Under the pieces are notes generated by a model. That model did not search any database and was not told the DNA's origin. It saw nothing but the letters and a program-made list of their open reading frames with translations. The position numbers and the translations under genes were made by a program. Below are positions 15,805-24,795 of a stretch of 64,000 nt of DNA, in pieces (positions within the stretch are counted from its first letter, which is position 1; every line of letters starts with the position of its first letter). This stretch comes from Dehalococcoides mccartyi (GTDB lineage Bacteria > Chloroflexota > Dehalococcoidia > UBA2979): positions 128,760 through 192,759 of the forward strand of contig CAMBFG010000006.1 of NCBI GenBank assembly GCA_945865925.1. Reading direction: 5' to 3'.

Positions 15805-15840
15805 GAAGCAGAAGCCCGGCGCCCTCACGGGCCGCCGGGC
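15805..15840 (-). terminator. Leader hairpin (putative attenuator) of greA
   Basis: On the minus strand, GCCCGGC (15840-15834) pairs with GCCGGGC (15820-15814), with an inner GCCC/GGGC stem and a GTGA loop. It is followed at once by TTCTGCTTC (15813-15805). This is an intrinsic-terminator shape located inside the transcribed leader, about 30 bases before the greA start, so it could attenuate greA. Confidence 0.6.
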
Positions 15841-15876
15841 GAGAGATCGACTAGGAGCGAGGCTCCGTCACTAAGG

Positions 15877-15911
15877 ATGCTAGCGGATGCTCTGTTTGCC
15901 TCGCAAACAGA
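15877..15911 (-). promoter_or_regulatory. greA promoter with 21-bp palindromic operator
   Basis: On the minus strand TTGCGA (15906-15901) and TAGCAT (15882-15877) are 18 bases apart. A near-perfect palindrome, TCTGTTTGC-GAG-GCAAACAGA (15911-15891), has perfect 9-bp arms and covers the -35. It could be the site of an unknown repressor or activator, shared with the divergent protease gene. Confidence 0.6.
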
Positions 15912-16090
15912 ACTGTACCTGCCAACTGTGAGGAATCTGTGAAGCCGGGCCCGTCGAATCTCAGTGGTAGACTCAGTGCCGGCGGGGTGCCGGGCATACG
16001 GCCCGCGCGGGAGCGTGCCCCATCTCCATCCTTCCCGACCTCGAATCGCCGCCGCCTCTTCCTCCACCGCCGCCGCGTCCCACGCGAGGC

Positions 16091-17212
16091 GTGGGGATGC
16101 CCGTACTCGTTATGGTGAGCGTGCTTGCGGTTGCCTTCGGGGCGGTGGCGGGTGGACTCGCGGGGCGGGCGACAGGGGGCGGCAGTTCGCCTGGTGCTGT
16201 CGCGGGTGTCTCTACTGCGACGCCCGCGCCGACGCCCTTCGCGCCGCAGGGCGGTGCGGGGATGACGAGGGCCGCCGAGCGCGCGCTCGCCTCGGTGGTG
16301 GCGGTGATCGCGGAGTTGCCGCCCTCGGTGGACTCCTCGGGTGGCCGCACGGAGCAGACGAACGCGGGCACCGGCATCGTCCTGGGCGAGGACGGCCTGA
16401 TCCTCACCAACTTCCATGTGGTCAGCGGTGCTTCGCGCGTGCGCGTCCTGCTGCCGAGTGGCGAGTCGCGCGAGGCGACGTTCATCGCGGACGACTCGCC
16501 GTATCAGGACATGGCGTTGCTCTCGATCCCGGCGGGGGGGTTGAAGGCGGCGGTGCTGGGGTCCTCGGCGGCGCTGCGCCCCGGTGAGCCGCTGATCGCG
16601 ATCGCGAGCGGTGTGAATTCGGTCCAGAACCAGGTGAAGGCCGGCGTGGTCTCGGCGACGAACGTGGAACTCGTGCGGCCCGGACTGATCCTCAAGGGGA
16701 TGATCCAGACCGACGCGGCCGTGAACCACGGCGACTCCGGCGGCGCCCTGGTCAATGCGAACGGCGAGGTGGTCGGCGTGCTGACGACGATCGTCCGCGC
16801 TCAGCCGAGCGGCGACATCGTGGAGGGTGTCGCCCTGTGCCACGCGATCGACGACCTGAAGCCGGTGATCGAGGCGATCCGCAGCACCGGTTCGAACCCG
16901 CGCCCGCGCATCGGTATCGAGCGGTTCAACACGCACCATCGCCTGCTGACGGCAACCGAGGCCGCGCAACTGCGGATCCGGCCGAGCGAGGGCGTGGTCG
17001 TGACGCGTGTCGAACCCGCGAGCCCGGCCGAGGCCGCCGGGATCCGTCCCGGGGACGTGATCCTCGGCATCGGGAACGCGCGGATGTCGCAGACTGAGCC
17101 GTTCGTCAACCTGCTGGCAGCGGTCGGGACGAATGAAGTGCGCCTGACGGTGGTGCGCGACGGCCAGGCGCGGCCGATCGCGGTGACGCCCCGGCCGGTC
17201 CGTCGGTCGTAG
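16091..17212 (+). CDS. HtrA/DegP-like S1C serine protease with PDZ domain
   Basis: The protein has one N-terminal membrane helix (about residues 4-24), an Ala/Pro linker, a trypsin-like domain with H109 (TNFHVV), D140 and S216 (NHGDSGGAL), and a C-terminal PDZ domain (about 280-370; EGVVVTRVEPASPAEAAGI). It is likely a membrane-anchored quality-control protease outside the cytoplasmic membrane. GTG 16091 and ATG 16097 are the only standard starts, yet the same frame upstream (16022-16090) reads a plausible proline-rich cytoplasmic tail without a start codon until a stop at 15968. The gene is 10 bases from the next. Confidence 0.85.
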   Translation: MGMPVLVMVSVLAVAFGAVAGGLAGRATGGGSSPGAVAGVSTATPAPTPFAPQGGAGMTRAAERALASVVAVIAELPPSVDSSGGRTEQTNAGTGIVLGEDGLILTNFHVVSGASRVRVLLPSGESREATFIADDSPYQDMALLSIPAGGLKAAVLGSSAALRPGEPLIAIASGVNSVQNQVKAGVVSATNVELVRPGLILKGMIQTDAAVNHGDSGGALVNANGEVVGVLTTIVRAQPSGDIVEGVALCHAIDDLKPVIEAIRSTGSNPRPRIGIERFNTHHRLLTATEAAQLRIRPSEGVVVTRVEPASPAEAAGIRPGDVILGIGNARMSQTEPFVNLLAAVGTNEVRLTVVRDGQARPIAVTPRPVRRS

Positions 17213-17222
17213 GGGGCGGACT

Positions 17223-19079
17223 ATGCCGGCTCGCCCACGCCTCGTCCCGCCCGAACGGCCCCGCTTCGACGCTGGTGCCGAGGACGACGGCTTCCCCCAT
17301 GACAACGACCTTGCTCGCACGGGAGGCAGACCGCCTCGCCGGCCACGCAGCGTCGATGACGACGGCGGGCACGAGGATGCGGGGCTCTTCCGGATGCTGG
17401 GCGTGCTGGTGCTCGTGGCGGCGGTCGTCGTCGCCCTCGTGCTCCCGGCGTCACCGATCCGCGTGATCGGTCGCGGCGGGGGTGAGGAGTCCGCGGGCCA
17501 GGGCGTCAATGCGCGGTCGCGTGGCGATCTGCCTGCGCTTCCGGGTGGCCTGAGCGCGGTGAGCCGGCTGTACGACCTGGCCGTGCCCAACGACTTGAGT
17601 GGCACACAGATGATCGAGGTCGCGCTGAGCGGACACCTCGACGACGGCAACAACCTCGCGTTCTACGCATACGAAGACGAGCGGTGGAAACGGCTCGCGG
17701 TCGCGACGCTCACGGCGGACGGGAAACACGCGTCCGGCGAGTTGCCGTACCCACCGAAGTCGGTCGCGGTGCTGCGTTCGACGGCGACCGCGCGCTCACT
17801 TGGCCTGATCGTGAGCGCGGGGCAGACGCCTGAAGCGCGCACACTCGCCGGGGCCTCGGTGATCGCCGTGCGCGGGGCTGTGCTGGGCAAGGACGCGAAG
17901 ACGGTGACGCTGCGCCAGGGGGGACTGGCACCGGCGGTCAAGGCCGCCGGTGGCAAGCCGGTGTACTTGCTGGTCGAGCCCGGAACCGATGTGAGCGACG
18001 TCGGGTCGCAGTTGGGTGGCGACCTCGCGACCTCGATGGTGGCCGCGGCGAAGGCATCCGGCGCAGCGGGCGTACTGGTCGATCTCGGCGCGTTGCCGAA
18101 GGAGCAGCGCGAGGGCGTCTCGCGGTTCGGCGCGGAGTTGGGTGCCCGGCTGCGCGCGGAACGCCTCGGCTTCCTGGTCGCGGTGCCCGCGTCGGGTCGT
18201 GACGGCGGTGCGTATGACTGGAAGGCACTCCTCGGCGTGGCGGATGGCCTGTGGCTGATGCCGCGGTTGGACGCGGTCACGTACTACGGCGACGTGGACG
18301 CGACACTCGATGGTGCGCGCGACGCGGGTGTCGACATGGCTCGGGTGGCGCTCGTACTCGACCGGCGGTCGCAGGAGACCGTGCCGGGGCAGCGCTCGAT
18401 GTTGTCGCGCAAGGAAGCGCTCACCCTCGCGAGCGCCATCCAGCGCGGCGCGGACAGCGGCACCGGCGGCACTTCCACGACGGTCAATCTGAGTGTGCCG
18501 TTCCTTGCGGGGAGTGGCGGGGGCCTGCGCTGGGACGAGGGCGCGAAGGCGGTGGGATACCAGTTCTCCGAGGGCGGCAAGCCACACGCCGTGTGGATCG
18601 AGAACCGCTTCTCCGCGGCGTTCCGGCTTGACCTCGCCAGCCGCGCCGGCCTCGGCGGGGTGGTCGTCGATCAGGCCGAGGCGGACGAGACGCTGGCGGA
18701 CGTGGCGGATGCCGCGACAGCGTTCGCGCAGGGGTCACCGCCGAAGTTGGAGCGCCCGTTCGGGCCGTACCTCGTCCCGTGCTGGGAAGCGCGCGGCGGC
18801 GGGACGATCGACGGCGCCTCCGCATGCTGGGCGCAAGATCACCCGGCGCTTTCCGCGGTGTGGCGCGCCCCGAAGGCGGGAGGCGCGTACACGGTCCGGC
18901 TCGTCGTGTCGGACGGCGTCGCGTTCGTGGGGCAGGAACTGTCGATTCGCGTGACGTCGAGCGGGCAGGCGGAGGCTGGTGGGGATGCGACGGCGACACC
19001 GACCGGCCCGCGTTCGACTCCCGGGCAGTCGACGGCGACACCTACGGGTGGACGGCCGCCCGGCCCGGCGGGGAACTAG
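17223..19079 (+). CDS. Membrane-anchored GH18-like pseudoenzyme
   Basis: This 618-residue protein has an acidic/basic cytoplasmic tail, a membrane helix (about 60-78), and a large outer part. The central region resembles the GH18 barrel of YaaH-type spore-germination and cortex-lytic proteins: AGVLVDLGALP in place of the catalytic DGxDxDxE strand, then LGFLVAVPAS and ADGLWLMPRLD. The catalytic Glu position is G289 while D287 is kept, so hydrolysis is unlikely and sugar binding more plausible. A C-terminal Ig-like module and a Thr/Pro-rich tail follow. It is co-directional with the HtrA-like gene and rsmD, with a gap of only two bases to the latter. Confidence 0.65.
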   Translation: MPARPRLVPPERPRFDAGAEDDGFPHDNDLARTGGRPPRRPRSVDDDGGHEDAGLFRMLGVLVLVAAVVVALVLPASPIRVIGRGGGEESAGQGVNARSRGDLPALPGGLSAVSRLYDLAVPNDLSGTQMIEVALSGHLDDGNNLAFYAYEDERWKRLAVATLTADGKHASGELPYPPKSVAVLRSTATARSLGLIVSAGQTPEARTLAGASVIAVRGAVLGKDAKTVTLRQGGLAPAVKAAGGKPVYLLVEPGTDVSDVGSQLGGDLATSMVAAAKASGAAGVLVDLGALPKEQREGVSRFGAELGARLRAERLGFLVAVPASGRDGGAYDWKALLGVADGLWLMPRLDAVTYYGDVDATLDGARDAGVDMARVALVLDRRSQETVPGQRSMLSRKEALTLASAIQRGADSGTGGTSTTVNLSVPFLAGSGGGLRWDEGAKAVGYQFSEGGKPHAVWIENRFSAAFRLDLASRAGLGGVVVDQAEADETLADVADAATAFAQGSPPKLERPFGPYLVPCWEARGGGTIDGASACWAQDHPALSAVWRAPKAGGAYTVRLVVSDGVAFVGQELSIRVTSSGQAEAGGDATATPTGPRSTPGQSTATPTGGRPPGPAGN

Positions 19080-19081
19080 CA

Positions 19082-19642
19082 GTGCTACGAGTGATCGGCG
19101 GAAGCGCTCGCGGTGTGCTGCTGCGGATGCCTGCCCGCGCGGGGACGCGCCCGACCTCCGGACGGCTGCGCGAGGCGCTGTTCTCCATGCTCACGAGCGC
19201 GGGGGCCGACGGTGCGCGCGTGCTCGACCTCTACGCGGGCAGCGGCGCGCTGGGGATCGAGGCCATCTCCCGATGGGAGGGCCATGCGACCTTCGTCGAG
19301 TCCGACGCGCGCGCCGCAGCGGTGGTGCGGGAAAACCTTCACCGAGCGAAGTTCGACGAGCAGGCGGAGGTCGTGGTGGCGCGGGTGGGGCGTTGGCTGG
19401 CGATGGGCGGTGAGCCGTACACGCTCGTACTCGCTGATCCACCCTATGATGACGGCGCCTCGTGGGCCGCGATCGAGCAGACTGTCGCGGGCGCGCTGAC
19501 GCCAGACGCGATGATCGTCGTGGAACATGACGCCCGGCTCACACCGCCGGAGACCCTGGCAGGGCGCGAGTGCTGGCGTGACCGCCGGCAGGGCGCCGGT
19601 GCGGTGGCGATCTATCGTGCTCGAGCGGAGGAGGCTGCATGA
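19082..19642 (+). CDS. rsmD: 16S rRNA (guanine(966)-N(2))-methyltransferase
   Basis: The 186-residue protein has the RsmD opening LRVIGGSARGVLL, a PTSGRLREALFSML stretch, the SAM-binding VLDLYAGSGALGIEA motif, and the catalytic DPPY motif in LADPPYDD. It methylates G966 of 16S rRNA in the 30S subunit. The GTG at 19082 is chosen because it directly precedes the conserved N-terminus; the open frame to 18779 lies in the upstream gene. It overlaps coaD by four bases, the usual rsmD-coaD pairing of bacteria. Confidence 0.93.
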   Translation: MLRVIGGSARGVLLRMPARAGTRPTSGRLREALFSMLTSAGADGARVLDLYAGSGALGIEAISRWEGHATFVESDARAAAVVRENLHRAKFDEQAEVVVARVGRWLAMGGEPYTLVLADPPYDDGASWAAIEQTVAGALTPDAMIVVEHDARLTPPETLAGRECWRDRRQGAGAVAIYRARAEEAA

Positions 19643-20115
19643 CCGTCGCGCTGTACGCGGGACGTTTTGACCCCGTGACCAACGGCCATCTGGACGTGGT
19701 GGCCCGCGCGGCCTCGATCTTTGCCGAGGTCGTCGTGGGCGTGGCGGCCAGCCGGTCCGCGATCTTCACGATCGAAGAACGCACCTCGATGTTCGAGACG
19801 GCTGCACGGAACGCGGGCCTGACGAACGTGCGCTTCGCCGCGATCACCGGATTGACGGTGGACGAGGCGCGCAAGCAAGGCGCCAGTGTGATCGTGCGCG
19901 GACTGCGCGCGGGCGACTTCGCCTACGAGTTCGACATGGCGCTGATGAACCGCGACATGGCCCCGGACGTCGAGTCGGTCTATCTGATGACGGCGCTGGA
20001 GCATCTGTTCGTCTCCGGGACACGTATCCGCGAACTCGCCTCGTTCGGGCGGGACGTCAGCAAGTTCGTGCCGCCCGGGGTGAATGACGCGTTGCGCAAA
20101 AAGTTCCAGTCCTGA
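19639..20115 (+). CDS. coaD: Phosphopantetheine adenylyltransferase
   Basis: CoaD makes dephospho-CoA from 4'-phosphopantetheine and ATP, the fourth step of CoA synthesis. The 158 residues show the nucleotidyltransferase motif GRFDPVTNGHLDV (family T/H-x-x-H as NGH), IVRGLRAGDFAYE and the C-terminal FVSGTRIRELASFG motif (family SSTxVR). The length is normal. The start overlaps the rsmD stop (ATGA). Confidence 0.95.
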   Translation: MTVALYAGRFDPVTNGHLDVVARAASIFAEVVVGVAASRSAIFTIEERTSMFETAARNAGLTNVRFAAITGLTVDEARKQGASVIVRGLRAGDFAYEFDMALMNRDMAPDVESVYLMTALEHLFVSGTRIRELASFGRDVSKFVPPGVNDALRKKFQS

Positions 20116-20145
20116 TCGCACGCCCGCGCGGGCGAGGAGGCTGCC

Positions 20146-21138
<993 letters not shown>

Positions 21139-21160
21139 CAGCGAGGCGTCAGCACGGGCC

Positions 21161-21895
21161 TCAGCGCCACGCGCGGTCGAGGGCGTCCTTCGTCAGCCGT
21201 CGTGTCGCTACCTCGGACTCGCCCCGCAGGAGTGCGATGCCGTGCGCTCGGCCGGGGAGCAGCAGCGCGCGTGACGGGTCCAGATGCGCGTTCCGGGTGA
21301 TCTGTTCCAGCGACTCGCGTGCGCTCAGGTCTTCGCGTGCCGCCACGATGGTGAGGCGCGGACCGATTGCCGCACACGCCTCGAGCGCTTCGAGGTCAGC
21401 GAAGTCGGCCGGGAGTGATAGCCCCACTACACTGACGTCTGGCTCCTCGCGGGCGACGAGGGCGGCGACGGTGCCGCCCATGCCCGCGCCGACGATGGCG
21501 ATGCGCTCGTAGCCGCGCGCTCGCGCGAACGCGACGACGACCCGGACATCGTCCGCCATGAACCCGAAGTCCTGGTGGTCGCCGCCGGAGTCGCCGTGCC
21601 CGCGCAGGTCGAGCGTCAGCGCGGACGGGTCGCCCGCGACGCCAGCGGCCGCCTCCGGCCACCAATCGCGCTGGGTGCGGTGATACTCGTGCAGGTAGAT
21701 GACCAGCCGGCGTCGATCACGCACCCAGAGGCGGGCGTCCAACGGGCGGTCGTCCGAGGCGCGCACCGTGACCGCCTCGGCACCCGGGGCGGCCGCTCGC
21801 TGGTTCCGCTCGGGAAGATCGAGGCATCCCGCCGCCGTGAGCAGTACGACCAGCGCAGCGAGGGCGACCAGCGTCCGCCTCGCAGCGCTGCTCAC
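21161..21895 (-). CDS. Lipoprotein alpha/beta hydrolase lacking the nucleophile
   Basis: The 244-residue protein has a lipoprotein signal (TAAGC, lipid Cys24), then an alpha/beta-hydrolase fold (VIYLHEYH oxyanion region, LTLDLRGHGDSGG, and a late PGRAHG with the histidine). The nucleophile elbow reads G136-A-G138-M-G, with Gly in place of Ser, so ordinary esterase chemistry is not possible. The codon there is GGC, two changes from a serine codon such as TCC but one from AGC. It overlaps leuS by four bases (GTGA), so it is translated with it. Confidence 0.75.
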   Translation of the reverse strand: MSSAARRTLVALAALVVLLTAAGCLDLPERNQRAAAPGAEAVTVRASDDRPLDARLWVRDRRRLVIYLHEYHRTQRDWWPEAAAGVAGDPSALTLDLRGHGDSGGDHQDFGFMADDVRVVVAFARARGYERIAIVGAGMGGTVAALVAREEPDVSVVGLSLPADFADLEALEACAAIGPRLTIVAAREDLSARESLEQITRNAHLDPSRALLLPGRAHGIALLRGESEVATRRLTKDALDRAWR

Positions 21896-24378
21896 CGGCC
21901 CACGAAGTTCAGCAGCCGCCCGGGCACGTAGACCGCGCGCTGCACCTCGATACTGGCGAGCGCCTCCGCGAGGCGGGGATCCGCCATCGCGGCGGCGCGC
22001 GCCGCGGTCTCGTCGGCGCCCGCGGGCACATCGATGCGGCCTCGCACCTTGCCGTTGACCTGCACGACCAGCGTGACGGTGTCGCGTTCGATCAGCGCGG
22101 GGTCGAAGGCGGGCCACGGCTGACGATGGACCGACTCGCTGCTGCCAGCACCACCAAAGCGGGCCCACAGTTCTTCCGCAATGTGCGGACACGCGGGCGC
22201 GAGCATGAGCGCGAGGGTACGCACGGCCTCGTCCCAGGCGTCGCCATCGGCGGTGCCGGCGTCACGCAGACGCTGGAGTTCGTTCGTCAGTTCCATGAGT
22301 GCGGCGATCGCGGTGTTGAAGCGCTTCGCCTCGAAGTCCTCGCCCACCTTCTTGAGGGTGGCGTGCACGAGCTGACGCAGTGCGCGGCCGCCGACGGCAT
22401 CGACGGCGCGCGTGGGCGGGTCGACGGCGACGGTCCACGCGCGGTTCAGCCAGCGCGAGACGCCGACGATGCCGTCGACGTCGTACGGGCCACCCTGATC
22501 CCATGGGCCCAGGAACATCAGGTAGGCGCGGAAGCAATCCCCGCCCCACTTCTTCACCTGGTCGTCCGGCGCGACGACGTTGCCCTTCGACTTCGACATG
22601 CGTCGACCGTCCGGGCCGAGGATCTGGCCCTGCGCGAAGTACCGCGTGAACGGCTCGTCGCCGGGGACGAGGCCGAGGTCACGCGCGACCTTGTAGAAGA
22701 AGCGCGCGTAGAGCAGGTGCATCGTCGCGTGCTCGGAGCCGCCGGTGTACTGGGCGACGGGCAGCCATGCCTCGGCGGCCTCGCGGCTCATCGGCGCCGT
22801 CTCGTTGTGCGGGTCGATGTAGCGCATGAAGTACCACGAGGAGCACATGAAGGTGTCCATCGTGTCGGTCTCGCGTTGCGCGGGCTTGCCGCACTGCGGG
22901 CACGTCGTCGCGACGAACTCGGGCGACAGCGCGAGGGGCGACTGGCCCGTCGGGCGGAACTCGACGTTGTACGGCAGCTCGATCGGCAGTTGCTCCTCGG
23001 GCACCGCGACCTCGCCACAGTCCGGGCAGGTGACGATCGGGATGGGCGCGCCCCAGTACCGCTGGCGGCTGATCAGCCAGTCGCGGAGGCGGTACTGCAC
23101 CTTCGTGCCGCCCCAGCCCTGCGCTTCGAGGTACGCCGCGATGGCGCGCTTGGCCTCGACCGAGGGGAGGCCATCGAACTGCTTCGAGGCGACGAGGGTG
23201 CCGGGGGCCGTCCACGCCTCGGCGAGCGGTTGCCCGTCCCACTCGGGCGGCGCGATCACGACCTTCACCGGCAGGCTATAGCGGGCGGCGAAGGCGAAGT
23301 CGCGTTCGTCGTGTGCGGGGACGGCCATCACTGCCCCGGTGCCGTAAGACGCGAGGACGTAGTCCGCAATCCAGATCGGGACGCGGTCGCCCGTGAGGCG
23401 GTTGGTGCAGTACGCGCCCGTGAACACACCGACCTTCTCGCGGTCGGTGGCAAGGCGCTCGATCTCCGTCGCGTGCGCGGCGCGCTCCTGGTAGGCGCTG
23501 ACGGCCTCGGCCTGCTCGGGCGTGGTCAGCAGCGGGACGAGCGGATGCTCAGGCGCGAGCACCATGAAGGTGACGCCGTGCAGCGTGTCCGGCCGCGTCG
23601 TGAACACGCGGATCTCGGCGGTGCCGTCGGACGCTGGCTGTTCGAGGGCGAACGAGGCCTCGGCGCCCTCGGAGCGGCCGATCCAGTTGCGCTGCATGAC
23701 CTTCACGTGGTCGGGCCAGTCGAGGGCTTCGTTGTCCAGCAGTTCCTCGGCGTAGTCGGTCGTGCGGAAGAACCACTGCGCCATGAAGCGTTGCTCGACG
23801 ACGCTGTCGCAGCGGTCGCACAGGCCGTCCTTCACCTGCTCATTGGCGAGCGTGGTGTTGCAGGAGGGGCACCAGTTAGCGGGGGCAGCCTTCTTGTAGG
23901 CGAGACCGCGCTTGAACATCTGGACGAACCACCACTGCGTCCAGCGGTAGTAGTCCGGGCTGGAGGTGTTGACCGTCCGCTCCCAGTCGAAGATCGCGCC
24001 CATCGACCGCATCTGCCCGCGCATGCGCACGATGTTGGCGTCCGTCCAGTCCTTCGGATGGATGCCGCCCTTGATCGCGGCGTTCTCCGCCGGCAGCCCG
24101 AAAGCGTCGAAGCCCATGGGGAACAGCACGTTGTATCCGCGCATCCGGTAGTACCGCGCGAGCGTGTCCGAGGGCGCCATGGCCCACCAATGGCCGACAT
24201 GGAGGTCGCCCGAGGTGTAGGGGAACATCGTGAGGTGGTAGCGGTTGGGGCGACCTTCGATGTGGTCGGGGACGCGGTAGAGGTTGTCCTGCTCCCAGCG
24301 GTCCTGCCAGCGGGCTTCGATCTCGTTGGGTTGGTAGCGCTCGGCGCGTGCGCGGTCGCTGGTCTGTTCGGTGGTCAT
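21892..24378 (-). CDS. leuS: Leucyl-tRNA synthetase
   Basis: The 828-residue class I synthetase charges tRNA-Leu. It has the HIGH-type motif GDLHVGHWWAM near residue 50, a zinc-knuckle region with CPSC and CDRC, a CP1 editing domain (about 220-420) and the KMSKS motif as RMSKSKG. The length is normal. The ATG at 24378 is preceded by GAGGG; the longer frame to 24453 lies in the leader and is rejected. A promoter at 24555-24584 gives a leader of about 170 bases. The lipoprotein gene is coupled downstream. Confidence 0.96.
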   Translation of the reverse strand: MTTEQTSDRARAERYQPNEIEARWQDRWEQDNLYRVPDHIEGRPNRYHLTMFPYTSGDLHVGHWWAMAPSDTLARYYRMRGYNVLFPMGFDAFGLPAENAAIKGGIHPKDWTDANIVRMRGQMRSMGAIFDWERTVNTSSPDYYRWTQWWFVQMFKRGLAYKKAAPANWCPSCNTTLANEQVKDGLCDRCDSVVEQRFMAQWFFRTTDYAEELLDNEALDWPDHVKVMQRNWIGRSEGAEASFALEQPASDGTAEIRVFTTRPDTLHGVTFMVLAPEHPLVPLLTTPEQAEAVSAYQERAAHATEIERLATDREKVGVFTGAYCTNRLTGDRVPIWIADYVLASYGTGAVMAVPAHDERDFAFAARYSLPVKVVIAPPEWDGQPLAEAWTAPGTLVASKQFDGLPSVEAKRAIAAYLEAQGWGGTKVQYRLRDWLISRQRYWGAPIPIVTCPDCGEVAVPEEQLPIELPYNVEFRPTGQSPLALSPEFVATTCPQCGKPAQRETDTMDTFMCSSWYFMRYIDPHNETAPMSREAAEAWLPVAQYTGGSEHATMHLLYARFFYKVARDLGLVPGDEPFTRYFAQGQILGPDGRRMSKSKGNVVAPDDQVKKWGGDCFRAYLMFLGPWDQGGPYDVDGIVGVSRWLNRAWTVAVDPPTRAVDAVGGRALRQLVHATLKKVGEDFEAKRFNTAIAALMELTNELQRLRDAGTADGDAWDEAVRTLALMLAPACPHIAEELWARFGGAGSSESVHRQPWPAFDPALIERDTVTLVVQVNGKVRGRIDVPAGADETAARAAAMADPRLAEALASIEVQRAVYVPGRLLNFVGR

Positions 24379-24548
24379 GGTGCCCTCGTGTGGTGGTCGC
24401 CAGCCCTGTTGGGTGGCGGTGATGTCGGCGCGTTGGTGCGGGCCGGGCGACATCGCGCGAGGCGCGACGCCGCCTAGGTAAGGAGGAGGCGCGCACCCTC
24501 GAGGGCGCCACCAGGGCAGGAGGTGAGGGCCGGCCGCGTGTTCATCGT
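24379..24548 (-). promoter_or_regulatory. Long leuS leader, possible T-box-like element
   Basis: From the predicted start near 24548 to the leuS ATG there are about 170 transcribed bases. They include a palindromic CCCTCGAGGG hairpin (near 24497-24506) and, close to the gene, AGGGCTGGCGACCACC, which resembles the T-box core AGGGTGGNACCRCG with an extra base at two places. I cannot fold it here, so the identification is weak. Confidence 0.25.
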
Positions 24549-24554
24549 GCTCAC

Positions 24555-24584
24555 AGTATCCCGAGGCCGCACGAGGCGCGTCAA
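24555..24584 (-). promoter_or_regulatory. leuS promoter
   Basis: TTGACG (24584-24579) and GATACT (24560-24555) on the minus strand are 18 bases apart, matching the promoter form seen at greA, coxB and nadE. The predicted start is about 24548. Confidence 0.6.
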
Positions 24585-24600
24585 TCCGGGGCTGGCGCGC

Positions 24601-24774
24601 TCAGGCGACCACAATCAGCGCGACCACGAGCGGTACACCGAGGCTCGTCAGGAGGAGGAGCCGCACTGCGTGCCGCAGTCGGGTCGCCGGGTCGGGCGTG
24701 CGGAGGGCGAGCCTCGCCTGGTAGGCGACGGCGAGGGTGTACGCGACGAAGAGGGTGATGAGGACGGGAAGCAT
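24601..24774 (-). CDS. Small two-helix membrane protein (57 aa)
   Basis: A 57-residue frame from ATG 24774 to TGA 24601 encodes MLPVLITLFVAYTLAVAYQA, a short basic loop (ALRTPDPATRLRHAVR), then a second hydrophobic helix ending LIVVA. The two-helix hairpin with a charged loop is a clear membrane-protein pattern and is unlikely to arise by chance. No strong ribosome site is visible. It lies between the sugar-dehydrogenase gene (21 bases downstream of its stop) and the leuS promoter. No family is recognised. Confidence 0.55.
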   Translation of the reverse strand: MLPVLITLFVAYTLAVAYQARLALRTPDPATRLRHAVRLLLLTSLGVPLVVALIVVA

Positions 24775-24795
24775 GCGCGGAGCGTAGCCCGCCGA

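Noticed and set aside
22126-24477. 783-codon open frame on the plus strand opposite leuS
   Set aside because: It is a GC-codon shadow of leuS: low-complexity Arg/Val/Gly-rich product with no domains, while leuS has all family motifs.
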